Shown here piece after piece: positions 43,519 through 55,610 of a stretch of 64,000 nt of DNA. This DNA is from Gnetum montanum (Eukaryota > Streptophyta > Gnetopsida > Gnetales > Gnetaceae), in the NCBI GenBank assembly GCA_015680685.1, contig MNCI01010116.1, positions 1,329,002-1,393,001 of the forward strand. The letters run 5' to 3'. The notes under the pieces were generated by a model that was not told the origin of the DNA, made no database searches, and worked only from the letters and a program-made list of their open reading frames with translations. The position numbers and the translations under genes were made by a program. Numbering within the stretch: the first letter of the stretch is position 1; the number at the start of each line of letters is the position of its first letter.

Positions 43519-43743
43519 TCATGACAACAAGAGTGAACACCTTATTACATTGACATCAAGCCTCATTTGGTAGCTGAGAAAGAGAGAGAGAGAAAGAAAT
43601 GTTGCTACTGCCAATGCCAAGATTGTGCCTTTCATTGTCCATCCATAAGCACGCCATCGATCTTGCTCCTTGCATAGCTATTTCAGCATTGCTCCATTCC
43701 AAGTGTTCCTTCCAAATCCCTTCCATTGTTGTATGATTGTCAT
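43519..43743 (-). CDS. Small ORF with a membrane-spanning segment in element C
   Basis: From ATG at 43743 to TGA at 43521-43519 the frame gives 74 residues: MTIIQQWKGFGRNTWNGAML, one in-frame TAG at codon 22, CKEQDRWRAYGWTMK, then TILALAVATFLSLSLFLSY and a short basic end (QMRLDV...). The last-named stretch is a strong candidate transmembrane helix flanked by Lys and Arg. It lies in the env-like position where A, B and E carry the extra ORF, but I see no similarity to that ORF. It is probably non-functional as read because of the stop, or expressed from a relative without it. Function unknown. Confidence 0.45.
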
Positions 43744-43759
43744 ATGCACACACAACACA

Positions 43760-45301
43760 ATCTTATATTAGCAAGGGTAAATGAATCATCATGTAATTGA
43801 TACCTTGCTTCGGTGTAAGGTCTGTTGGCTAGTTTGTGATATGGTCGATTGCGGATCTGGAGATATAGAAATGATGACTACCAAAGGTGTAGGGGTTAGG
43901 AGAAAATTAAAAAAATTGGGCCCCGTACGCCCATGACTAATTGTGAACCTCTGGTAGCATTAGAATGGAGAAAGAAAAGGAATAAGAAAGATAGATAAAA
44001 AGAGACAACTATGACATCAATAAAATAGATGTCAAGATGGAAATGAACAAAATAAATTAGATTGAAAAAATGTTAAGGGAAAGAATTTAACTGGTGCACC
44101 AAAGAGGAATGTCAGTGGGTCCTCCCCAAAGTAGGCTCATGCCCTTAATGGCTTGACAAACCCACATTCAAAGAGTCTGTAGGCTCTAGGAATGTCATTT
44201 GGAACAAGAGTTAAAGTCTTAACCACAAAAATTTACCAAAAAGAAAACGATGTGTTAACCAAAATATACACTAATGATAAAATCGACAATGAGGTGAACA
44301 ATGGAGAGAAGGATGGAGAGAAAAGAATGGAATGGAGTCTCAAGAACAAGATGGTATACAGCCCCTTGTGTGGTTCATGATTAGTGTGACTTGGCAAATC
44401 TCATTCCAAGTCTGGCCTCAAACCAACCACATCCAATGACTTCGCATTAATGCATTCGGCTAATCCATCCTCTTGAAGTAACAAGAATGCTTTCACCCAA
44501 GAGCCACCACCATTCTGAAGAAACAAAGGAAAAGAGAATGGGAAGTGAGAAGGGCCTTAGTTAGAGGGAACATTTTATTTTAAGTTCCATAACTAGTGCT
44601 TGTAGCCCAAATGATTATTCCGTCTAAGGGGTGTGCTTTGAATTCTCACTTTCTTTCTTTTTTTCTTTTTTTCTTTTTTTTTTGTTTTTTTTGGTGTTTT
44701 ATATATTTATGCGTGAGAACCACACCATGCAAAGACTTTTTATTTTTATTGACTCAGCTTCCCGATGATTGGGTGATGTTGGAACAATAAGAAAACTCAA
44801 GAAGAAAACATCCAAGCACCCAAGAGAATGGCCAACACAAAAGCATCAAGTTCCCTTGAAGTCACACCCTTTTCAATCCTTGAGTCCTTCCTTAGTTTGA
44901 GAGATGCCCAGTCACCAATTCGTTAGAGTTCTTATTACGAAAGAGACTGTACATTTCCAAGCCAAGAGAGACCATAGAATTTGTGGATGGACGGATGAAG
45001 TGGGATCATTGCCTGCCATATCAAAAGAAACATACCTTAGTATCAACATCATAACTTAAAGGTAAAAACCAAACATTAGCAATCAATGAAAAATAGTTCA
45101 TACCATCGGGAAAAAAACTTATTGGGTGACAAACTTACAAGGTGGATCACACAAACGCACACACAAAATGGAAAAGTGTAACGATGTTGTAAAACAAAAA
45201 TAAGAAAAGTTAAAGAAATTTGTAAAACAAAAATGTGTAAAAAAATGTGTAAAACAAAAACTTAAAAAGAACTGAGGGCCCCAAATGATTAGCATAGGTG
45301 G
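43760..45301 (-). other. Element C spacer
   Basis: Non-coding and the closest relative of the A spacer. It carries the hairpin unit (GGGGTGTGC at 44625 and CCACACCATGC at 44720, around a long pyrimidine run) and the CATCCAATGACTTCGC phrase. Near 43930 a third polypurine-like block (ATTAGTCATGGGCG on the minus strand) follows the same ATTAGTCATGGG pattern as the other two tracts. Confidence 0.7.
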
Positions 45302-45313
45302 CCATCTCCCCCA
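45302..45313 (-). promoter_or_regulatory. Element C internal polypurine tract
   Basis: The minus strand reads TTTAGTCATGGGGGAGATGG, sharing TTTAGTCATGGGGG with the 3' tract of the same element. It follows the protease region directly, at the site where A has the end of integrase. Confidence 0.7.
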
Positions 45314-45567
45314 TGACTAAATGGAAAGGGAGAGATCCAAAATAATGAGCACCTATTTGAATTTCTTAGAAGTGCCCAACTTCTCCCAATTGGTGTTCTT
45401 AGATTAAGGGGTGAAAGTTGGCGATGCTCATACTCCAATGTGTCTATGCCTTCGTTGTTAACATGAGTTGTTTCCTCAATTCGTTCCGTGCATATTGGGT
45501 TGCTCTTTCGTTTAGCTGTCAACCACAGGATGTCTACTACTGGTGTGGTTGCTACATACATGCACCT

Positions 45568-46116
45568 TTAAATTTGTGTTTCTTGGGCACACCGATTACA
45601 TGGAAAAGATGCTAAAAATTCTTCCATGTCATCACCCTCTAAGTCACTGTATGTGATGCACAAAACTTTCTTCTTCTCAATCTTTTCATAAATGTTTATC
45701 TTAGATATCTCCAAGGAAAGATCACGAATCCCTAGGTAAGTGTCTATTGTACTGAGCCATGGCCTTCCCATTATAATTGGGAAGTCCCCTTCGTTGTTGT
45801 TGACCTCTATCACCAAGAAGTTAGCTGGGTAGGACCAACCACACACAGTGGTAACAATGTCCTCCACCAATCCCAAGGGAATTGTAATGGACTAGTCGGC
45901 CAGCTCTAGTTGAATGTTGCTCTTCTTAAGTTGGGGTAGGTTCCAGGCTTGATACATTTCTCGTGAGATTAGGTTGACTCTGGAACCTGAGTCAAGAAGA
46001 GCCTTATGTGGTTCCTTCCTGATGATTTGGAGGTAGATTAAGGGACTTCCAAGGTCAGATAGTTTCCTAGGAAGGTATCCTACCTTGATCCAGTCAATTA
46101 CGGTATGTGTTAACAT
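45568..46116 (-). pseudogene. pro: Element C aspartic protease
   Basis: The minus strand reads MLTHTVIDWIKVGYLPRKLS, LGSPLIYLQIIRKEPHKALL, the active site DSGSRVNLIS, REMYQAWNLPQLKKSNIQLE, one TAG where Trp fits, ITIPLGLVEDIVTTVCGWSY, NNNEGDFPIIMGRPWLSTID and IRDLSLEISK. The D-S-G motif is intact and only one stop breaks about 180 residues. It overlaps the end of gag. In a normal Athila element RT would follow, but here the frame ends in a short tail before the polypurine tract. Confidence 0.9.
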
Positions 46117-48643
46117 AACCTTATGTGTGAAGATCTGATTTTGGTTTGAAGGGAGCTCCGAAGCCTTGTATGTTGGAGGAGCATGCCTAGACTCAACCGC
46201 TTGTTGTTGTGAGAGCTTGTCTGGGCTTCTGGGCCTCTGGTTCTAAAGAAAGGTCTTCTTTTCTTGCAGTTGTCAGAACTAGCAACGGGTTGAATGTTTA
46301 TGGCTCTCATAGCGTTGCGTTGCTGCAGTTGAGTGGGGAGTTCCCCTTGCATTGTTGGAGTAGGTTGTATGGGAACTACAGGTGGAAGAGGTGCAGATGG
46401 AGTTGAAGGATGGTAAGTATGTGGGGTGCCTCCCAGAGGAGAAGGAGTCCTCCTAAAGTACTCTAGAACTTGGTAGTGACGTTGGGGAATTGTGTGACCC
46501 ATAGAGTTACTTGGAGAAACCAGCTGCTGCACATAATATCCATAAGAATCAGGTTGCCGGTAAGGGTATTGTTGTTTCGGCGGTGGCATCCCCCATGACT
46601 CTAGGTATTGCCACTACTGATGTTGTCTGATGGGTTGTGGTGGAGTTCCACTTGGATAGTACGTTAATGGTTGGTGGAACTGCCTTGGGTTACCTTGAGG
46701 ATAAGGTAACCTTCGGGGTGTCTACCATTTGTTGAGTCTCGAGTTAAGTGCATACACCCCAAACTCTTGTAGATATGAGATGATCAAAAAACATCCCTTA
46801 GGATGGTCATAGTGGCAGATCTCACATCCATCATCATTGTCTGTGTCTGAATCCACAACCTCATCAAAGATAGTTATTGTCCCCTTACCCTTGTCACATG
46901 TAGGGCCTGAATCTCTCCACTTTTTCTTATCTTTATCGCTACTCCATTCCACCTTAGACTCTTCTATGATTTTTAGGATAGTTTCAAGTCTAGAGTCTAA
47001 GGAATCCCATAATTGATCCACCTTAGCTGATACTTCTGTTGTTAGTTTTTGAATCGGCAAGGTTTTTCTATTCACCAACTCTTTGAGTGGTGACTCATCC
47101 TCCTCATCACAAAATTTCACTCCCTTCTTCCGAAGGGAAGGATCACAGTTATATTCTTTTGCACTCTCTCTTTTTCGTAGTTCACCTTCTTCTTTGACTA
47201 CTTGCTCCAACAGTCTATGTATTTCATGGGCTCTAAGTTCTGATAGTCTCCCTTGGGCATAAGTCCCAAGGGTTCTTCTAGTCTCATGCCTTAGCCCATC
47301 TACGATGTGGTGAAGTTGGTCCCACTATGCATATCCATGGCCTGGGCAACAATGTAACAATGTGTAGTAGTAGCCCATGGTAGCATCCAAGGGTTCATGA
47401 GTACCTTGCTTCCATCCTTGGATCTACTTACGCAAGTTAGACACTCTGGAGTACGTCTGATGCTTATCGTTGAAGAGTTCTAACATTGTACTCCACCTCC
47501 TGATGGTTTCTAGTTCCAAGGATCAGTACCAACTCTCTGCTTCCTTAATGAGTGTCCTAGGAAACAACTTAAGTTTTTGCCACTTGTTTTCTATGTTTTT
47601 CAAGGCACAAGCATCGTGGAATGCCTATAAATGATTTTGCGGATCCACGTTGTATCCCCCTTCGAAGCGTGGGATGTTATTCATGTCTAAGCGCTTGATC
47701 CAACTATCCTTCAGATGCCTTTTTGGTATTCTTATAGCCTCCATTATATCTAGCATGCTTCGGGTGGTAAGTAGGGGTTCGTCATGATCATCTCTTTCAT
47801 AACGTCTATGGTGTCTACGTTGTTCCCTACTTTCCCTTCGTTCATGCCCTTGTCCTCTCTCTCGACTCTCTCGTCGAGGTATCTCATTTCGCCTACCTCT
47901 ATCCTCACTATTATGCTCTTGATGGCTACACCCAGAGGTGGAAGGAGAGGGTGAATGATGTGAAGAAGGGGAAGAGGAAAGAGAACCATCGTCATGACAA
48001 TGCTTCTTACCTTCTCTTTTGTGGCTACGACCCTAATCGTGATGATGATCTAAGTGCCCATCCTTGTCATATGTTGTTGTTTCCTCAGTGAACAACTGGT
48101 GTTCATAGGGATCAGAACCAGGGTTGTGTATCATGGATCGCAAGTTCTGATACCCCACCTCCTCACTTTCATTAGGAGGAGGAACATCTTTCGATAGAGA
48201 ACCTGTTATGAGTGGTTCATCATCTCTGATTTCACTTAGGACGTGCGGGACCTCTTTTCCCTTCAACAATGTATGTTGGCTCTCCTTCCTTGAGTCCCTC
48301 ATATGTTGTAAAGCTGTGAGATGGTAATCCCTCATGTCAAAATTTTTCGCAACATATCAACATAGAGCTGAGTCATGCCAATCTATGCCAAAGCATGGAG
48401 GAGCATGTTGGGGATTGCATGATCCGAAGGTAACACGATGTTACCTTACAAGTCTCTCCAGCACATCTGTTCATCTTGATGGAAGATAAAAATAAAATTT
48501 GGAATATACTCATCGGGATGAGTATATACCACCCTATATTGTTGAGGAACTAGCAGATTTAGGTTATGTGTTTTTGACTACCGACTATTCTTTGTATGAT
48601 CCCTAAGTGGTGAGTTGCTCTTGTGAGAAGAAGAAGAAGACAT
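46110..48643 (-). pseudogene. gag: Element C gag
   Basis: It starts MSSSSSHKSNSPLRDHTKNS at 48643. N-terminal region VVYTHPDEYIPNFIFIFHQD, an Arg/Ser/Glu-rich linker (RRESRERGQGHERRESREQR), the core with FEGGYNVDPQNHLQAFHDAC, KLKLFPRTLIKEAESWY and IRRWSTMLELFNDKHQTYS, a helical part with LPIQKLTTEVSAKVDQLWDS, the zinc knuckle CEICHYDHPKGC (47210-46722 frame) and a Pro/Gln-rich tail ending KKRRPFFRTRG. About 840 residues with roughly nine stops, most of them TAG, and at least one frameshift. Confidence 0.9.
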
Positions 48644-48765
48644 TATGTCTTATCAGTGTGCTAATTATCCGTTATATAAAATTTTGTTTAATTAACCCTA
48701 AAGTTTGTTTAAGCTCCCAACGATGTGAATGATCTCTTATGTTCTACTTAGCGCACAAACACTTA

Positions 48766-48785
48766 GTCCCTAGCAACGGTGCCAA
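48766..48785 (-). promoter_or_regulatory. Element C primer-binding site
   Basis: The minus strand reads TTGGCACCGTTGCTAGGGAC directly after the LTR, close to the Athila tRNA-Asp-type site. Confidence 0.82.
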
Positions 48786-49664
48786 TGATGAGTGGCGAGG
48801 TACCCCTACACTCAACCATATGAATAGGAGCATGTACGCATGATCTAGTCGAACTCCATAGACTAAGTGCCTATACACCTTATGGAACACTTAAGGTTAA
48901 TCGTTCGTTATCTTCCCAGACTTACTTGTATTTGTCATGGTTGTATGGTTAAGTAAGTCTGAGGTATGTGATTTTTATGTCTTTTCTGTTTTATCTACTA
49001 TGCTTAATGAGGTGAGGGTGAGAGAGACTAAGTAACTAACTTTCACTAACTAAGTAAGCCTTAATTAACCTAGCATCAGCATCCGTTCCCACTTACCGTT
49101 CACACCCTGAACCAATGCAACCTTGGTTACCAAACACTAGTCATTGCTGGGATCAGCATGCGTAACGCACATACTCGAAACGGTCGTACTGAGGCACTTA
49201 ACTAGGAGAGAAGGGTTGAGAAATATTTAATAACTAATAAATCATGTAAATAATGAATAATAAATAACAATAAATAAAATCCTAATTAGCCTATTCCATG
49301 CACTGCAAGGTTTATCCAAGAAGCTCGTCTTTATTTCCATACACAAACTTGTGTTCAGGTATAATGTTTGCTCGAATAAAGATCCGTTCACTTTAGGACT
49401 CCTACTGTGGGCACATGGAAAATATTCTATCTCTCGAATGATCAATCTGCCAGAGTTTCACTACGGTCTAAGCCTAGGATGAGGAAACAAGGGAGAGCCA
49501 CCTCTTATTTATAGATATGATGGTGCACCGTGATATCATGTACGCGATATCACACGGGACGATGCGATATCGTGTACATGATATCACGAGTGATGCGATA
49601 TCATGACGGCCACAATATCACGGCCCATGCGATATCACTTCCCATGCGATATCACGTCCCATCA
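48786..49664 (-). repeat. Element C 5' LTR
   Basis: It starts TGATGAGTGGCGAGGTACCC and ends CACGTCCCATCA. TATA box on the minus strand at 49506-49513. The GATATC cluster (49515-49657) has more units than in the partner LTR, including a GATATCACACGGGACGATGC insertion-like unit, so palindrome copy number differs between the two LTRs of one element. Confidence 0.93.
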
Positions 49665-49669
49665 TCATT

Positions 49670-50250
49670 ATTCTTACCTTAACTTCCTCTCCTTGAGGTC
49701 CTATGATCATGGGATCCGTTCTTTCCAAAACCAAGGTTATCTATAGTGAAGTGTAGATTCTGATTGAGGGCCTCCTCCTCAAAAATTGGAAGGGAATTAG
49801 TGTATTGGATCCTGAAAAGGGATATTTCCCTTCTTGTTGGTCCAATAGGAATAAGGGTTTTGTGAACCATTTGTCCTTTAACACCTCATAGTGAGCTTCC
49901 ATCTGCTAATCTTTGTTTCGTTGAGCCTCAATGGGATGATAATCCCAATAAGAATGGTCTTGCACCTCATACTTAGTGTTGAGTCTCGCAATGTCCATTT
50001 TCATGAGATTGTGGAGCAACATCATAGGAATTGCGCTATCAAGCAACAACACAATGTTTTCCTCCATGTTCCTCCACCATAGTTGTTCATCCTAATGTAG
50101 GATGAAGGTGAAATCTAAAACATACTCATCTAGATGCATATAAACCACTCTACATTGTTGGGACATATGTGGTTTCAGGCCTTCTTGCCTTTACTAATTA
50201 GAATCTTTCATGAATCATGGTGGAAAATCTTCCCTGTGAGAAGAAGCCAT
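49670..50250 (-). pseudogene. gag: Element D gag, N-terminus
   Basis: Starts MASSHREDFPP at 50250 and reads VVYMHLDEYVLDFTFILH, WWRNMEENIVLLLDSAIPMM, LHNLMKMDIARLNTKYEVQD, HSYWDYHPIEAQRNKD, then in a shifted frame GPQGEEV. It aligns with the N-termini of A and C. Several stops are TAG at Trp or Gln positions. Confidence 0.83.
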
Positions 50251-50380
50251 GTTACTTCTTAAAGAAAATAGTGTGCTTGTGTGATTATTACTTTTCTTAA
50301 TGATTTTGACTTTAAGGTTCATTACAACATCGTTGGATAATTTCACTAACTTCCTAGGTAGCACACGTAGCTAAATAAAG

Positions 50381-50399
50381 TCACTGGTAATGATGCCAA
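50381..50399 (-). promoter_or_regulatory. Element D primer-binding site
   Basis: TTGGCATCATTACCAGTGAC on the minus strand follows the LTR. It keeps the register of the A, B and C sites but differs at several bases, so it is either decayed or uses another tRNA. Confidence 0.6.
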
Positions 50400-51274
50400 T
50401 CATGAGCAATGAGTAGTTCCTATGTTCAACTGTACAAATCACTAACATTCACTAAGAAATCTAGTCAAATTCCATAGACTTTTACTCTCTAGGTACAGAT
50501 TAACTAGGCAATGAATCTTAAAGACGTTATCGTTATCTTCCCAATTCCACTTGTGAGGTATAATCATATGGTTAAGTGTAATTGAGGCACATGATTTGTA
50601 TCATTTTTATATTTTTCATTTAGCTTGACTAAGTGTAGAAAATAAAGTAATTAAATGTTTAATTAATCTAAGAACTAATTAATGCTTTAGACTAATCCTA
50701 ACACAAGCATTTGTTTCCACCTTTTGTACACATCCTGAACACATTGCAACATTAATGGGTTACCAAGCGTAAGCGCTACTAGGATTACCAAGTGGTAACG
50801 TATGCTTGAGATGGATGTACTTATGTGCATTAATTATTCACTATTAATTAATTAATTAAAAACATTAAAATAAATTACATAAATAGTAAATTTATTAAAG
50901 AACTATTATGCTAAGTCAAAGTGCTGCAAGGTTCATTAATAAAGCTCATCTTTATTGTTGTTCACACTAAGGTATCTAGGTACATCAATGCTTGAAAGAG
51001 GATCCATACACTTCTCAACTCCTACTGCAGGCACTTAGAAAATATTCTAACTCTAGAAGAAACAAACTGCAAGAGTTCATCTATGTTATTTAACAACAAA
51101 TGCCATAAATGTGGCATGTGCATGAATTTATATAGGCAAAACAAGACACTATGTCGACATATATGTGTCAACACATCAAACCATGCATTGACAGGATCAC
51201 ATCGATGCATACGTGTCGACGAGATCACTTCAACACAAATGTGTCAACGTGGTCCAATAAACCAAGACTCATCA
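50400..51274 (-). repeat. Element D 5' LTR
   Basis: Edges are TCATGAGCAATGAG and AAGACTCATCA on the plus strand. The TATA region is TTTATATA (51127-51134). U3 (51150-51255) holds repeated TGTGTCAACA and GTCGAC motifs instead of GATATC. A 269-bp piece of the same LTR type is in F. Confidence 0.85.
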
Positions 51275-53290
51275 ATAGCAATCAAAGTAGAGATAAAAGA
51301 AAATATCTCATAGTTTCTTGAATTGAGATCACTTTGAAAAGATATTTTCTTTTTCTATTGCACCAATTGAAAGCCTTTTGCATTGACACTTATATTAATT
51401 ATCTTAACTAAGAGATTCTTCTTTTCCAAAAAGGAATTTTCTTTAGATATAAAAAAATTACTAGTACTCTTAGATTTATATGGATTAATAACAACTTGAA
51501 AAATCATTAAAGAAAATTGCATTTGTACTTTCTAAAAATTACCATTCTTTTTCTTTTGCAAAGAAAGCTATTTTTTATTCCCATAGATAATCTTTTATTA
51601 AGAATAGAATAAACTTCAATAACATGACCTTCAGAGTGATAGTAGCTACAACTTCCTTTTAAGTTATAATGGGTAATTTTTTGAAAATAACACTAATTAC
51701 CTAACTTGGATTTTAGTTTTATCCTCCTTTGCTATAGTTCAATCTCTACAAAATAACATATGCATTACATACCTATAATATTATCTTTATTTTGAGAATT
51801 ACATCCATACTACCAACAAGGGTTTGAATTTGATGAGCACCAATATCACTCAATAGTATTTTTCAAAGACCCATTGGATCTATCAAATAGATATTAGATT
51901 TTCATAAAAAATAAAGAAAAACTCTACTAATTGACCAAGCATCAATGAAGATAACAGAAACAAATCATATAAATTTTTTTGCTACAACATTATAATGTTG
52001 TTTGAAATGAGTAGCCACAACACAGAGAAGAAACACGTACAACTCATTCTCAAGGGATCCTAACCTGCACCTACATTATGCCCTTCTTGATAAAGTTGAA
52101 TCCACCTTCCACTTTCAATTCTAAGATGATGCAAACTTATGCAAAGTTTTATGATGACACTTTGATGCTTGATTGGAATAGCAGCTAACAAATAGTTGGT
52201 TTTTGCATCTAGTTTATTAGATCTAATATGATGTAAATAAAATTATTTCTTATCTTGTATATTAGGCCACGACTATGTTAAAACCTTATGCTTGACTAAC
52301 TTGTAAATATGCTTACGCTTTTACTGCACCTCCTTCCAAGAAATATTCCCTCTTTTTAACCATTACATTCCTTGAATATACCACAATCTCATGAATCCTC
52401 GAGAACTACTTTAAAGAATTTTTCTTTCTTTGAGATATTCAAGATATGAGCATATGCTTCTAAAGGGAGTAAAGCACATTTAGATAATAACATTAAGTAA
52501 GGTGTTCACATCTTCACCTTTAACTTATTAAGAAGAAAAGGTTTCTTATACTCTTTTAATATCTTTTCAAAATTTAGCACTAAGTGCAAGTTCCCAAATA
52601 TCACATTTATATAATACAATAGGATATATTATAATCTAAAAAAAATTATTCTTCCAAATCTAAAGTCTTAAGTCCTTTCACTTATTTTTGAAAACATATA
52701 GCATATTGAAACCTACTACTACTCTTTCATTAATACACTTTCCCCACTTGTGATTGTTTATATAAATGAGAGTCAAATAGTTAAATGAATTTACTATTTG
52801 TACATTAGTACCTCTAATATAGAAGTTATATCATATATTTTTTGTACCTTAGTTTATTAGTTTAGTTTTATCCACATTCACGCAAAGACTAGATGAGTGA
52901 CAATAATTTTGTAAAATTTGCAATATATTTTGCATACCTTTTGCAATAGTGAAGATTAAAGCAGCATCATCTACATACAAGAGAAGATTCACTAGTTGGG
53001 ATTCAATTTTGGTAACACAACTATCTTGCCTGTTACATAACTATCTTTGCATTTCATCAATAAAGATACCAAAGAGACTTAAATAAAGTAGACAACCTTG
53101 CTTAACTTCAACTTTGCTCTAGAATTAAATTTTTTTTCTTTGTCAACTCAAGGTGGCATTTTCAATAGCTCACAAAATAAAGGTTTGATCCCTTTTCCTA
53201 CTCTAGAGAGAATTTTTTTTCATGATTAGTTGTAAGAATAAAAATTTACAAAAGCAAACCTAAAACCAATAGGTCATTTTTTTCTATTAT
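51275..53290 (-). pseudogene. LINE reverse transcriptase remnant
   Basis: On the minus strand 53090-52600 reads QGCLLYLSLFGIFIDEMQR, KIESQLVNLLLYVDDAALIF with the YVDD active site near 52965, ILQILQNYCHSSSLCVNVDK, VNSFNYLTLIYINNHKWGK, INERVVVGFNMLYVF. A long C-terminal region continues to about 51400 with IGAHQIQTLVGSMDVILK. This is a non-LTR RT of a type different from the L1-like copy at 1385-2760. Many stops. Confidence 0.8.
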
Positions 53291-53319
53291 GCTAAAGTTT
53301 CATCTCTTTTTGGTGCTCT

Positions 53320-53960
53320 AGTTAGTGATAAATGGCTCAAGTGATTATATTATTATCTTTTTAGACAAGAGGTTATCAATTTAATTCATACTTGAGGCAT
53401 TGTTATATTTCTTTATAATTCTTCTAAAGTATTATACTATCTATATGGCTTAGGATGCACTTGTATAGTCATTCTTTTAGGCTTTAATGCTCCTTCCCTT
53501 TTTAGTGCTCCTCTATGGATGTACTCTAAATTTGTTCTTTATGATACATTTCATTTATAGGTTTTAACATTTCTCCCTCATCATCAAAAAAAAATCTACT
53601 TAAGTTTTGGTTCTAACATCCCTTCATTCCATCCAAATAGGTTTGATTATAATAGATATTTTTATTTGACACACTATTATATTTTTCTTAAGTTTTGGGA
53701 AAGCTAGGGTTTTGAGGAGGGGGAGAGAGAGGGAGGATGTTAAATCCCAAAAAAATTTAATGAGCAAAAAAATTAAGAGTACATCATAAGCTTAACACTA
53801 AATAAACATTAAAAAAACATGGAAAGAAAACAATTTTCAATTTTAGGATTGTCTATTCAATTATATAACCTTTCAATTAAAACTTTAAAAAATAAAAAAA
53901 TACAAATAATTGTTAGTAGGGAGGAAAGCCACAGTTCTAAGAAAATTAACATCACTTTTC
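53320..53960 (+). other. Inserted AT-rich stretch, possible SINE
   Basis: ATGGCTCAAGTGATTATATT (from 53331) and GAGGTTATCAATTTAATTCA (53371 region) resemble a Pol III A box and B box. The rest has a purine run GAGGGGGAGAGAGAGGGAGG near 53717 and no frame. It separates the RT and ORF1 remnants. Confidence 0.4.
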
Positions 53961-53969
53961 AACATCTAT

Positions 53970-55200
53970 GCTTAAACTTAAAATAGAAAAAGGATTCGAG
54001 ATAGAGAGTTGTGACCTAATACCAATATTTGTTTCAAAGCAAGAAAGTGGTACTACTAGTGAAAGATATTCACCTTGTCGCTTATTATTGATCTTATGTC
54101 AAGAATCTTTACTATTAACTCTAACTTTCTTATTAACACTACTTTTAATGTTTGAGTTAATAGTATTCTTGTCAAACAAGGAAAAATTTGCCTTGCAAGC
54201 TATATGTTTGGGTTACTTAATATTTTCCCTAATACTAGCAAAAATATAAATAAGAGCTTCTCTCTTCTTTGGATTCTTTATTGTCATTTGATCATTCTTA
54301 TCATTGACATTAATTTGATTTTTTATATTTGTAACTTCAACACATTTATTCTTTTATTCAAAATATTTTTTTTCTTAAGTAGAAAATAACAAGCATTAAA
54401 CAAATGTTCTTTACCATGGCAAAACTTGCAAGAATTAGAAAGGTTATAATATGTAATTGGCTAAATATAAATATTTACTTCTGCTTGTAATACCAATTAT
54501 TTTTTATGCTTAAGAAGGTTGATTTCAATAAAAAATATCTACGAAACCAAAAGTTATAGAAATAGACTCCATGTACTTAAGAGGATTCAGAAGATTAACA
54601 ATTTCCTACTCACTTTTCTAAAAAATTAATGGAAGGTTATATAACTTAACAAAACATAGAACTTTGGCATATTCTTCAGATTGAACATCAAAATATAAAG
54701 CCCACTTACAAATGATCAACATTGCATGTTTATGTATAAAATACCCTATGTCTAAGGCATGTTGCACCATCAAAACATTGTTTAATTAAATAAGAAGGAA
54801 AAAATAAAAATAATATCTAACAGGAAGGACTTGGATGTCTTATTTTTTCATCACATTATTTGAGAAACAAAACTTCAATTATGAGGTAGGTAATTCAAAA
54901 TTTGAATAAATAGATATTGCAATAAAAGATTGACAATCAATAATTTATATACATCATCAAGAAGAAAAAAATGAAATATCTTGTTTGCATCAACAACACT
55001 AGAAGAAGGTTTTACAACTTTCTTTTTACTAGCTAGTAAATTTACATTTTGAGAATCAAAAAAAAATTCTACATCAATAAAAGAAGAAGAAATTTCAATA
55101 TTGATTGAAGAACTTACGAGTAATACAGAATCTCCCAAAGAAATTAGATCCACTAAAAAAATTACATCCGCTAGAGAAACATTACATCCACTATTTTGCT
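53970..55200 (-). pseudogene. LINE ORF1 remnant with zinc knuckle
   Basis: The minus strand reads YFDVQSEEYAKV and FVKLYNLPLIF near 54670-54600, resembling the DUF4283-type region of plant LINE ORF1, then YNLSNSCKFCHGKEHLFNAC (about 54445-54390), a C-x2-C-x4-H-x4-C zinc knuckle, followed by a Lys-rich part. The Ser-rich stretch at 55153-54875 may be the N-terminus. It could belong with the RT at 51.3-53.3 kb or be a separate copy. Confidence 0.65.
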
Positions 55201-55490
55201 TCAGTTTTACAATAGTTTCCTGTTGCCTATATGTCTAATGGGTACATATGGTTGTTCAGGACACTAGGAAGGGGTACTTAGGGAAGGTATGGAACTTGAA
55301 AAAATGACTATAAGTACATCCCAAGACATAAAGTCAACATGATACTTCAAAAGAATTATAGAGGAATATAATGATACTTCAAATGTGACTTGAATTGACA
55401 ATCTCTTACCTAACAACATAATAAGCTAACTACTTGAGTCACCTATCACTAGTAGAAATACTAATAGTCTACCTAAGGGTAGGTGGACAT

Positions 55491-55610
55491 TGTTGGAACC
55501 TATAAATTTTTTAATAATATTTATCCCTAAGACATATAGTCATATTAAAAATTTACAACTTAGCATTGTCCACTAGAATTGAACTCATAACTTAGAGCTT
55601 CTAAATCAAG
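55491..55610 (-). mobile_element. SINE copy 1, inverted
   Basis: The minus strand reads CTTGATTTAGAAGCTC, ATGAGTTCAATTCTAG (B box), GACAATGCTAAGTTG and ends GGTTCCAACA. It stands head to head with copy 2. The A-box end is missing. Confidence 0.75.

Larger units (their letters stand above)
42539..49664 (-). mobile_element. Element C: non-autonomous Athila-like element with gag-protease
   Basis: LTRs at 42539-43380 and 48786-49664 and a perfect target duplication TCATT (42534-42538 and 49665-49669) define a 7.1-kb minus-strand element inserted in the gag of D. It holds a nearly complete gag (48643-46110), a protease (46116-45568), an internal polypurine tract, the spacer, a small ORF with a membrane segment, and the 3' polypurine tract. 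RT, RNase H and integrase are absent. It is the best-preserved element of the window and probably younger than A and D. Confidence 0.95.
42230..51274 (-). mobile_element. Element D: 5' end of an Athila-like element, split by C
   Basis: The right end is an LTR (50400-51274) followed on the minus strand by a primer site (50399-50381) and gag (50250 down to 49665). Element C interrupts gag, which resumes at 42538 and runs to about 42230, where G sequence starts. The rest of D (gag core, pol, 3' LTR) is gone. The 5-bp repeat TCATT at the C edges proves the two gag parts were joined. Confidence 0.87.

Noticed and set aside
53968-54249. Plus-strand 93-residue hydrophobic ORF
   Set aside because: It lies antisense to the Lys/Asn-rich end of the LINE ORF1, and Leu-rich antisense frames are expected from such composition.
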